Below are positions 31,340-42,600 of a stretch of DNA of 64,000 nt, one piece after another. The position numbers were made by a program, and so were the translations under genes. The stretch's first letter is position 1. Every line of letters begins with the position of its first letter. The notes beneath the pieces are model-generated. The model saw only the letters and a list, made by a program, of their open reading frames with translations, did no database searches and was not told where the DNA came from. The DNA is from Liolophura sinensis (lineage: Eukaryota > Mollusca > Polyplacophora > Chitonida > Chitonidae). The DNA lies in the NCBI RefSeq assembly GCF_032854445.1, contig NC_088304.1, forward strand, positions 34,893,551-34,957,550, in the 5' to 3' direction.

Positions 31340-31720
31340 TCCGGTTAAACTGGGGCTAGGGACAGGGTATTCATCGTGTTGAAATTAGACGGCCACATTG
31401 AATACACATGAACAGTTGCAATGAAGGTACATCTAAGATATGTATTTTATTATCGACAACTTGTGTACTAGCATGGTACACGATTTTAATATTGATTTCA
31501 CTTAATCGCCTAGAACATACCTTGCGTCTTTTCAATATCACTGAGAACTGCTGACTACTTCTCTTTACATGATTCTGCCCTTATTTCGTATTTTATATTT
31601 TTTCTAGGTTCTTTGGTGGTTTGTGTCAGACGTCTTTTTGGGAAGTGGTCTTGTGATTATTGGCCTAGTACGTCCAAATTGGTGATTATTGATCTTGTAC
31701 GTCCAAATTGGTGATTGTTG
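31340..31720 (+). repeat. Dispersed repeat family G, copy 1
   Basis: ATTCATCGTGTTGAAATTAG, GAACAGTTGCAATGAAGG, TTATCGACAACTTGTGTACT and TTCTTTGGTGGTTTGTGT occur in the same order at 35370-35770, inverted at 54180-54545, and in part at 62640-62860. Confidence 0.8.
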
Positions 31721-31890
31721 ACCTGTTAGGTCCAAATTAGTGATTGTTGATTTTGTACGTTCAAATTGGTGATTGTTGACCCGGTACGTCCAAATTGGTG
31801 ACTGCTCACCTAGTACGTCCAAATTGGTGATTGTTGATTTTGTACGTTCAAATTGGTGATTATTGACCTGGTACGTCCAAATTGGTTGAC
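31640..31890 (+). repeat. About 30-bp tandem repeat inside family G copy 1
   Basis: About eight units with GTACGTCCAAATTGGTGATT and TGTTGACCTG or TGTTGATTTT. The single-copy form of this motif is seen in the other family members, so the expansion is specific to this copy. Confidence 0.88.
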
Positions 31891-31899
31891 GGCTGGTGT

Positions 31900-32985
31900 A
31901 CGAATGTCCTGTTATAACGCAATGGATACAAATAAGTCAATTCAACTCAGAAAACTGAGTCATATGACCAGATCAGCTGAGTCATGAAAGACTCCTGTGA
32001 GTTTTCCAACTAACCAAGTGAGTCAACAATATAACCAGATGAGTTTCATGACCTGGTGATACCCTCATCATATTACTGACATAATATTGAAATCGACGTT
32101 TATATCCAAGCACAGCTTTTAACACAAAACGAAGAATAAATCCTTGTACAGTGCATTGACTCTGATATCAGACTCTCCCACAACAGTTCTGGATATAGCG
32201 AGCTATCTAAACCGCTGGGATTTTTGTAGAGATATAAACGTATATGTAGCAAAATGACCTGACTAGAAAGCTGTCAAAACTTTCAAAGCTTAGCACAAAG
32301 ATAAAATAAAATATCTAATTTAATGTATTCATTTGCTTGTTCCTTAACGTCAGATATTTTATGGACGAATTTGTGATACACGACTCACCAGAGATACTGC
32401 TCTGTAGAAAGACTCCATCTTTTGTTACGCATTTCCATCTGAAAGCCTATTGTCATCGAAAACTGGTGTGATTTAAAACATATTTCAACCCATAACGGCA
32501 TTTGTAGAAATTATTTTCAGTGAAATTATTTATCCAAAAAATTATTGCCAGTGTTTTGTCGGCTAGTGAAGTAAGTTTTTGTCATATCGGTTGTTAATGT
32601 TGGACCATTATTGCTTTTTGTAAGGCGTATTGTAATAACAGTTGGAGTTTTCAAATCAACGCGCTTGAATGAAATGCTCCCTTGTTTACCATTTGTTAAT
32701 ATCCTTTCTAAAGCACTGTTTAAGATATAATATTTTGGCCACGTTTCAGAGTAATAATATTCGTGTTCTGTCTACTTCACAAGGTCACGAGAAGACAACA
32801 AGAAAATCGTTAACGCTATTCCTCATAACTTTCGGTTTTAACCGCACGCTTCCGTTGCTAATGTTTACCATTTCACCATCCACGATCGCATTTGTTCACT
32901 TGGCATAAACGCTAGAAACTCATTTCGCATATTCTCCGGTTCATGTTTTTTCATATGACGAAATGCTACAAATTCGGGTTTCGGG
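31900..32985. other. Intergenic, nothing supported
   Basis: AT-rich sequence without a recognisable gene or repeat. Confidence 0.45.
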
Positions 32986-32987
32986 GG

Positions 32988-34004
32988 TCTTCCTGGCCTA
33001 GGGTGGTAGCACGCCAGCGCGGCCCAGTAACCTCTCAGCAATGCGGTCGCTGTGCGTTCAAGTCGAGCTCATGCCGACTTCCTCTCCGCCCGGGAGTGGG
33101 AAGGTTTGCCAGCAACCTGTGAATGGTCATGAGTTTCCTCCCACCATAATGCTGACTGCAGTCGTATAAGTGCAATATTCTGGAGTAAAGCAGACATGGA
33201 GTTTTTCTTTTTTTAACTCTGCGTTTTTCATTTTTTCCACTTTTGCATTCGTTTTTCTCTTTTTTTATGCAGCTCCACCCCCCAACTCCCCCCACCACCC
33301 CACCCCACCCCCGGAAAAAAGAAAAACTCCCACAAAAAAAAAAGAAACACTCTCACAAGAAGATTTTAGGCCCCGACATCGTAAGCCAATCGGATTACGT
33401 TCGGGCCCCGAATTAATTAGCCAATGGCAACGCGGCTGTGTGCAAATCGGCTCATCGTGGCGTAGACGGTTGACCTTGGCGTAGGGTAAATGTGAACATT
33501 CCCTCTGGTTACCACAGTTAACTGGATGAAGGATACGACTATTCCTCTTCAACTGTAGTTTGCCATAGATGACTACATTTGAAAAGGGCAATGCACTCCA
33601 TGGAGCTGGGACCGTATCAGAGAACGCAAGTGCTGGAAATAGGCGGTCATCTAATGCAGCCATTGGCTGATTAACACGGGGTCCGCCTTAGTTATGTTAG
33701 TGCCAGAGATAATCGTTCAATGACAGTGTCACATACATGAGTGTTTCAACAAAAGCGCGAAGCAAAACGTACTCCAATTGGTTTATTATGTCGGGACCCG
33801 AGATGTTTTTGTGGGAGTTTTTTTTTTCTATGGGAGTTTTTCTTTTTTTTTTTTACCAATGAGAGTTTTTCTATTTGGGGGGAAGGGAGGGGGCTGCTTT
33901 AAAGAAAAGAAAAACTGCAAAAGTGGAAGAAATGAAATGAAAAAGAAGTGAAAAACGCCATGTCCCTTTTACGGCTGGGTATAAAACACCAACCAAATAA
34001 ATAC
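32988..34004 (+). repeat. SINE family A split by a nested element
   Basis: The SINE runs 32988-33187 (GCGTTCAAGTCGAGCTC, CAGCAACCTGTGAATGGTCA, CACCATAATGCTG) and resumes at 33970 with ACGGCTGGGTATAAAACACC and the tail. The 782-bp insertion separates GAGTA from CGGC. Confidence 0.85.
33188..33969. mobile_element. Foldback or MITE-like DNA element with TA target duplication
   Basis: The element is flanked by TA on both sides (33186-33187 and 33970-33971). The ends AAGCAGACATGG and, inverted, AAAGGGACATGG are terminal inverted repeats, and inverted similarity continues inward for some 200 bp (CCACTTTTGCA, ATGCAGCTCCACC, GGCCCCGACATCGTAAGCCA against their complements). No transposase frame is present, so it is non-autonomous. 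The TA duplication suggests Tc1/mariner-like mobilisation, which is inference. Confidence 0.82.
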
Positions 34005-34009
34005 CCCAA

Positions 34010-35365
34010 CTGTATGCCACTGCTTCCATATCGACAAGATGTGTCAGTATACTTTAAAGTGGTAATTACGTAAATCAGACGTAAATTCCTAGTGGTGAAA
34101 CAGGTATGTCGTCTTTCCTCTGGTTTTACTCTACATGTCGCCTTTTATGTTATTGTCATGGCGACATACCGTGTACCTCACCTTATGCACGATAGTAACA
34201 GATGTGAGAAAGCTTGTTGTGTTGATGCTAGTAAATATTTTGATTATAACAGTTTAAGCCAAAATAACAAAATAAAATACCAACAAGATAACAGTACATA
34301 ACATTTAACACGTAACAAATACAACCCAACAGACACTTCGTAGGCAACGTTCTGTTCCTGGCCTACGCGTTTTAGGTATCTGACATCTTGAATTAAAGCT
34401 ATATAAGTCTCGCAAATTCTCAAGTTTGCCAGTAGCAGTGGCATTGACAGTATTAGATATGTCAATGCCATGGATTCAGATCTATGAAATCAGAGCTCGG
34501 CAATCTGTCCTTAGATGGTATTTCTTCCGGCACATTTATAGTGTGATATTCCACGTGTATAAAGGTCACGTGTTTTAGTGCCTGGATTCACGCAGAGGAC
34601 AGTAGGGATATAGATGACAACTGGAAAAGTTTATTTTGATCGATTTGGATCTGTCAATCGTAGAGTTCAGAGTATATTCAGTCTGTCTGTCCTGTTTCTG
34701 GCGTTTGCTGAAGTCTGGATAACGGTGTTTTTTTTCATTAAGGTTACCATGAATAATCAGCCGAGCTGAAACAGTCTTATAGTCGATACAACACCACAGA
34801 CTTTAAATCAGAACTACGCCTTCGTCTGAAAAATATGCACCAATAGGAAATATATGTCAATAAAACTCATGTCGCACCGTGCAAAAGTCAAAAGCAAAGG
34901 CCAACAGTGTTTTCCTGGCAACCCGTTCGTGTGTTTGCGCCTGAGCTGCAGCGTGATAAAACGTTATCCCTTTGGACAGTGTAACGCTCCTGGCACCTTT
35001 CTCATCCTCATGTGTGACTGGTGCGCTTCTCCAAGATAAAGGAGCATTCCGTCTTGAGAGGTCCCCAGGGCTGGTATCCCTCAGGTTATCAGACCTCGGT
35101 GGACTGCGGCAAATCGGTGTATAACACCGGAGGTTTTGTGTCGTTACTCATGGGGTGGGGTTTGCTGGGTTCAACCTGTGGTGTAATTACCGCTCTCAGG
35201 CGCTGGAAGGACAAAGCATGTGAACTTCTTTATAGTAATTTATAACTAAACCACAAAACTGGTTATAAGAAAGGAATTTTAAGGCTCCCTGTAGGTGATC
35301 TGATTTCTTAAACTGATTTTGTTGCCTCTCTTTGGGATGGTCATCATCGAAAACTATTAAACATA
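34010..35365. other. Intergenic, nothing supported
   Basis: Open frames here are short and lack motifs. The transporter's C-terminal exon may lie in this stretch but I could not identify it. Confidence 0.4.
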
Positions 35366-35369
35366 TTTT

Positions 35370-35770
35370 TACGGGGCGCGGGGCAGTATCTTCATCGTGT
35401 TGAATTCAATCGCCACGTTGAATATATCAATAGTTGTAATCAAAGCGTAATTGAGATACATGAACAGTTGTAATCAAAGCGCAATCGAGATACATGAACA
35501 GTTGTAATCAAAGCGTAATTGAGATACATGAACAGTTGTAATCAAAGCGTAATCGAGATACATGCCTTGATTATCGACAAATGATATACATGCACTACCA
35601 TGGTACACGATTTGAGTACTGATTTCACTCACTGCTGTTGACTGATTCTCTTGGCAGGATTCCACCCTAATTTCCTACTTATGCTACTTTCTTAGATCTT
35701 TGTTGGTTTGTGCCTTGGGATTTTTTACCACAACGCCCATATTGGTCGACGGCTGGTATACGAAACTTAA
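35370..35770 (+). repeat. Dispersed repeat family G, copy 2 with internal 38-bp tandem repeat
   Basis: It contains the blocks listed for copy 1. Between 35425 and 35560 the unit AGTTGTAATCAAAGCGTAAT with TGAGATACATGAAC is repeated four times, an expansion absent from the other copies. Confidence 0.8.
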
Positions 35771-36299
35771 TAATAATGTTTTCCTATGAACTGGAGATGG
35801 ACATTTGAACAAACTGGTAATACACTATCCACAAAGTCTGCCCACAAAGATACTTACATAATTTTATGCCAACATTTAAAAGATTCCACTTTAATACTAT
35901 TTCAAGGATTCTTCAAACTATTCTTAATTGTAGACAAAAATGTTTTATCCGACATAGCACTTAATCACTTAAACCTCTGACAGAGATACAAGATACCAGT
36001 TCTCAAATTCACTTTCGCTTTCAAGAATGTTTTGTTTCCTCACCATATATTGGTATCCAACAATATATTACCTTCTCAGGTCAGATATAATAATTAGATC
36101 AAGTATTCTCTCCGCAACTGAATGTCCGGTCAGAAACCATTGCTTGTAAGAACGAATTCCTCAACATTTTTTACCTACAGAAGCGGGTTGTAGGCTGTGT
36201 AAAACCACACCATTCACAGATGCTACACTGTAGAGCTCTTTGTTTTACGCCCACAACTTATTTATTCATTTCTTTGGTGCTTCAGGCCGCATTCAATAA

Positions 36300-36425
36300 T
36301 GTTTTGAACACTTATACGACGGCGGCCAGCATTATGGTGGAGAGAACTGGGCAGAGCCCGGGGAAAACCCACAACCATCCGCAGAGTGCTGAAAGACCAT
36401 TCCACGTCCGGATGCAGCACGGCGT
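36300..36425 (-). repeat. SINE family A, partial, next to the transporter's last exon
   Basis: On the - strand the 3' half (CCGGACGTGGAATGGTCTTT through CTCTCCACCATAATGCTGGC) begins about 45 bases after the donor at 36469. Reading through that donor would carry the frame into this SINE and stop at 36332. Confidence 0.8.
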
Positions 36426-36469
36426 AATAAATAATAACAATGCTTAAAAATGACGAACAGCGTACAAAC

Positions 36470-36637
36470 CTGTCTTGGCGTTCCGGGCGTAACTATGAGT
36501 TTGTAAATGGCGTAGATAGGGATGCAGATGAGTGACGTAAGGGTGATGATCCAACCCAGAGCGAGCGACCAGGCCGGGAAATTGTACGATCCCAATGAGA
36601 TTCCCGAGTAGGCGTAGCATGACAAGACAAATAACAC
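36470..36637 (-). CDS. SLC6 transporter exon, TM12
   Basis: Fifty-six codons after ccctttAG read [20 protein letters not shown], then [20 protein letters not shown] and [16 protein letters not shown] before GTTTGT. It matches [20 protein letters not shown] of SERT through the LIITPGT end. A further exon should encode the cytoplasmic tail. If the donor is skipped, 46 more codons run into a SINE and stop at 36332. Confidence 0.93.
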
Positions 36638-39600
36638 CTAAAGGGAGATAATTCATCTGTTGTGTCATAGAGGGATCATCAGAAAAACAATAGACTAATT
36701 TGAAATCCTAAACTCCAAATGCTGATTTCAGCCGTTGAATGTTCATTGATTCCATGTCCTGGTTTATATTCAAGCAATATAATTACCAATAGAGCAATAT
36801 CTGGAAACATCAGGAACTTTATTCTCATGCTGAATGTTAAGCTTGAAAAAACAGAATAGAAACTCACGCTAAGGAACTATCTCATCCAATATGTTTTCGA
36901 AAGCAATTTCAAGACGTAACACCCATAGTGTATTACAGTAAAATGAAATAAGAATAATAGCGACCCAAACATTGACAACAAACTGATAATTGAAACGTGT
37001 TAAAATTCCACCGGTTTAACATCTTATCTCAGCCAGAGTATATTCCTCACTGGTGATTACGATGCTTAAATTGAGAGAAATTTGGAAAAAGACGTAGGGT
37101 ATAAGCAAAATATTAAGAAGAAATTTGAGAATTTTGCAATTCAAACAAGTCTTTCAAGGGCAGGGGTTAAGCTGAACGGCTAGAATAGAAAAGTTAAAAA
37201 GTGTCAGTGTGAAAGGCTGAGGAAACTATTCCCATCAAAAGTAGCTAGTCTGGATAATCGCAAGGTGCGTGTACATGTATCACATAAAGCTTACAATGAA
37301 TGGCTTACCAGAAGAAACACGGGACAAATGACTGCCCAGCAAACCTTCCAGAAAATGCCTGGCTCAAATCCAAGCATCTTTTTTAAATCAGCTGAAAATC
37401 TCCTGGCGCCTGGAGAAAAAGGAAAGGAATTGAACCAGTTAGGGCGAGTTTTAATATCTGTAAACATATTGGAGATTATGTTGGTTTCCAGATTAGTTGA
37501 AAGTTGCTTTGATATGTTTCTCGTCAACATCACCCTTCAGGCGAAGTTTTCCATTAAGTTCAACTTTATCTCCTAGCGACAACATCATCGTACAATTCAC
37601 CATAACATTTTAAGATGGAGACGGCCTTACGGGGCTCATAATATGTACATATAACTGATATAACACAACTAAATGAAAAAAGATCTAACGGTGACAGCCT
37701 CTTCTTGGAATTTACCATGAAACAAAATGGTGGCAGCATCCTCATGGAATTTAGCGTAAAAAAAACTGACGCCGACATCCTCACAGATTTAAAGGTAAAA
37801 CCATCTGACGGCGAGGTCATGACGATGATGACAACATATAAAATACTGTTAAGCCAACTTACGATGACAACAACTTAGAACTTAACATGAAAATCAACTG
37901 TTGGCGACAAAATTGTACAACTTGCCGTAAAATCAGCTTACTGTTGTAGCGTGTGCCTGTATGTTTGGTAGCATATCAGTGGAACCAGAATTACCTTCTG
38001 GGCAAATGGTTGCACTAGGCGCTGACCTAGCCACCATGGAATCTTAATTCAACCTGACATGGTGTGGTCAAGAGGGTTGGAGGAGAACGCTGAAATGACC
38101 AACTGTAACGCAATAAAGATGCACAAAGAACAAATCGGAATGGTTTATTCAGAATGTACAGAAACCATTTCCGCGTATAAAACCTGAAAAGAATCCCTAC
38201 TCTAAGCTGTGCTAAATGCTGTAGTTTACTATTTATTCCCCTACTGTAAGTGCTACAGAGTATTCCAGCCCCGCCGTACGCCGCTGGGTTCAATCCCGTT
38301 GTAGTAGTACCGCACCACCTCACGGAATTCGACTGCTCTCCCGCAGCCACACGGCAGTTCCGGTTTCCTCAGCCCGCCTGACAGTCCTACCGACTTCTTT
38401 TTCCTGTAGTTGTACAGCTGACACGGCAACTAGGTCCCTCAGGGCGCTACAGCACGTTCCCTTGATCGTTACCGGCGTTCACAGCGGCCACGGCAACCTC
38501 AGCTCCTCACAGTGGAACGGCAGCCACGCCAGATCCGACGGCCCCTGACAGACTGTAACCCAGCTGGTTACAGTCGAAGACAGGTTGATTGTCGCCCGTA
38601 TGTCATATATACAGCCGCAGTTCATATACAGACCTGTACGGAACCTGTCAGACCTGTACAGGGTGTAATATTATATCTTGCCTAGCCTAAATGTATACGG
38701 TTGCGTTGAAAAGTAATAAATACTAGGCCCGCCCATTATGTCAAACTTTCCTCTACTACGTGGCTCACCGAACGTCGGTGTTGAACCACTGCCTGACCGC
38801 AAGATACCCGTGCTTTGTTTGAGATTGGGTGTGTACACCAAAGCGTCCAAATCCGCTTAACCGAAACCCACGACCATCCGCAGGCTGCGGGTAGAGGTTT
38901 CAACATGAGCTGGAATTGAACTCACAGCGACCGCATTGGGGAGAGGCTCCTGGGTCATTACGCTGCTCTAGCGCGCTAACCAACTGAGCCAAGGAGGCCC
39001 CGCGTTCAGCATTGATACTGAGGCCACTGTGTCAATGCAACACCACAGCTTCCAGTCTCAATTGTAGAGTTGGCCTTCTGTATTCGAGGCATGCATTCTG
39101 GCGAGTGTCTTTTCTTAGTCTCAGTAATAGGTTTTCCCGCTTCATCAGAACAATCTCGCTTAAAATGGCCTTCCTGACTGCATCCCAAGCACCCGCGTCG
39201 GTGACCATTTCCTTGCTGCGTGCGACCACGATCACGACCCTGTCCCGAATATTGCCGAACAGATCCTGCCTCCGACAAGACTTTTTCAACAATATTCTTC
39301 ACCATAGAGTATATCACTTTGACTCGATGGGGGTGGGGAGAGGGGGGACTGTAATCCTCCACTTCCTCTTGATGTGCTGCGACCACCCTCGCTGTTGGAG
39401 AAACCCTCCGTCTCTCAGAAACCTTAAATGCCACAGTTTCCACAGCCCCCTGTACAGTAGAATCTAGGCTTCTGGGTCGCGTCTGCCATACATGGAAATG
39501 GAGATCATCTCCTATAGCGTCAAGGAACCGGCCCCTCGAGAGGGTATCCTGCAGGCTCGTTGGGCCAGACGTATCAGCGATTGGGTCAACTCCGGCAGGG

Positions 39601-42600
39601 CTCGTCATTACGTCTAAATCTTCTTTTCAGTTGAGATTTATACAAATCCAACTGACTCGGTGCACAGTGTCTTTTCTCCAATGCTTCCGTCAACCTTTCG
39701 AAATCAACGTTCCCTGGTTTTGTTTGTAGGTTGACCAATACATGTTGCGCGGATCCGCGAAGAGCTACCGCCAAATGTTGTCCCTTTTCTGCATATGTCC
39801 AACGGTTTATATTCACCGTTATATTCAAAATGGACAAAATAATCACACCACGGCGTTGTTCCGTCGTAGCTAGAGACTTTAACTGAAGCCTTCTTGACAG
39901 ACTTAGTTCCCGCGACCGTCATTGGATTTAATAACGGCTGAGATTCAACAACTGTACCAGAATTCAGCTCTATCTGGACTGGCATGAAAACTTGTGTCGC
40001 GCAACTCGTGGTATATGATGCTTGGGGTAGGTAGCCTGGCTATCCTGTCCAAGACGACGGACCACGGTTTCCATCACCGACGTCAGTTCATTTAAAGCTT
40101 CACGTAAGCCATGTACCTGCGCTTGAATCTCATTCACCGATTGTGTCGACGATACGTTGTCTTGATTCGCTGTTGAATCCGGCTCGCGTCCCTGCAGACC
40201 CATAAGGTCGAGATGTTCTTGCTGAAGTAGGCAACATAGTATTTACAAGGGAAAGTAGTTTAATTATCGCCGTCGGCGATGTTAAACACCTTTTACACAT
40301 GTAAGGGGTGATAACTCAGTACGCTAGACCCTAAATCCAGCAGTTGGCGACAAAATCGAACAACTTACCGTGAAAATAACTGTTGGCGACAAAGTTGTAC
40401 AACTTACAGTAAGACCAACTGACGGCAATATTATATAACTTACCGTAAAACCAACTGACGGCGATAGATTCACAGAAACAGATAAGAAGTATGGAGATGG
40501 GTGCGCCGTGCCTGTCCAAGAGACTGATAACGTACTGGCCTCCCTGAAACATGCAGACCAATTGATTGAGTGAGTGAGTGAGTCAGTCAGTCAGTCAGTA
40601 AGTGCTTGGGTTTAACGTCGTAGTTAATAATTTTTTTAGTCATATGACGACGAAGGAATCTTGAGAGTACATCTAATGTGCCTCCTTGTTGCAGGACCGA
40701 TTTCCATCTTTCTTTTAGCTAGTGCTGCTTCACTGAGACACCTTCCCGAAGGCCAGTAAGACGCTCCACCCGAGCCATTATACGGATACGGGTCAACCAG
40801 TCGTTGCACTATCCCCTTCATGCTGAACGCCAAGCAAGGACGTTAAAACTCATTTAATGTCTTAGGTTTGACTCGACCCAGGATTGACCCTGGATCCACC
40901 GCTCCCGAAGCGGACGCTTCCATTCATTAAATAACTGTGTATATGTTTTGCTGACTAAGGCGTATGGTTTAGTTTCTTTCAAAGCACAGATATAACTGGT
41001 TTACAAATATCTGTTACGAGGCCATGATCCATCAACCAGTACACAATGCGATACATTTTGCCGTGCAATGGCGAGTCAGGTCCAAGCTGTCCTGAATGAT
41101 GTTCCCGTGTAATGGCGAGTCAGGTCCAAGCTGTCCTGAATGATGTTCTCCTGCAATGTGTACTACCTCACCAGTTTTCCCACAATTCGCCATCACGAAG
41201 GCAGGAACGCACAGAATGCACAGCTTGGACCTGAGTTACTTTAGACAGGAAACGTTCCCCATTACTGTAATACTTGTAAACTATTTACATGATATGTCTT
41301 TGGCCACTGTGCTCGAGAGCTTTTCAACAGGATATTTGTACACAACAGAAATAAAAAAAAGTACGGCATAAAAATTACAGCAGTGACGGAGTTTGATAGT
41401 TGTAAATAATCAAATAACCAGTGAAATATGGCTTCTTGCAAATTTACCCCAGTCAAAGTTTTAAGTGTTCATATAAATGCTGAAATAATAGGCAGTTACA
41501 CGCCCCTTCTCACTATATCTCAAGCAGAATTAGGTAAAGGCATGGGCAGTGATGTTACTTGCTCTATATTAGACGTCACTTATCTAGAATTACTCAAAAT
41601 GCTCCATTTAAATTGCATTTAATATACACTGCCCAGGTTTAGACAGAAACCTCATCCACAGATGACCAAAGAACCTATATAAAGCAAAGCAGTGGCTGTT
41701 ACAGCTGAACCATGTAAATTGTTACCAGGTTTATCATTTAGTGGCAGCCATGAACACATTTTCGAGAGAGCGATGAATTTTTTTCAAAATTCGAAATGTT
41801 CCGTAAAAAGCCAAGCTGTGTAGTGCATCTTTTAGCCTGTTATGAGCTGGGTGATTAGCATAGTCGAGGGTCAAATCTACACAATTGGAACACTCCAACG
41901 AATTTTCACAAAAGGTAAATATGTCCCAAACAGTTTTTGGCAGAAAAACGTTCTTCGCCAACATCGTAGATCTGTAAAACTTTCCACTAAAATCTTCCTA
42001 CTGGGACAGTTTGAGTTAAGTGTATAGGCCTACATGTGAAAATTCTTTGCATAGACTTATTTGAATTACAGTTCAGAAAGGTTCTTGGTTCTTCAGAAAT
42101 GGTTATTTAAAAACTCTCCACAGGGATTTATTGAAAGAGTGTTCTTCACAGGAAATTATTCAGAAAGGTTCTCCACAGGGCGTTATTAAAAAAGGCTCTC
42201 CACAGGGCGCCATTCACATTCATGGTGCAGGGTTCTGCACAGAAAGTTATTCAGAAAGGTTCTCCACAGGGCTGTATTCAAAAAAGTTGTCCTCAGGACG
42301 TCATAACAAAAAAGTTCTCCAAAGAACCTCATGCAGCATAAAATGGTTTCCAGTTTATCGATTCATTAGAGTCTTATGAATCTGTTGTCTTGCAGTTTTG
42401 ATTAGGAAAGCATATCTTATAACTGACATACCGTTACAAATTACAACAAGTTTCTCTACGTACGTATGTTGTTGAAGACAGTCCCGTCAGGAAGCACACG
42501 CTGATTAGCATGGCCACAAAGATCTCGCGATGTTTGCCGATCTTCGGGAATTCGTCACAAACCCCGGTGATAACGGCTTCCAAACCGCCAAACTGTAACG

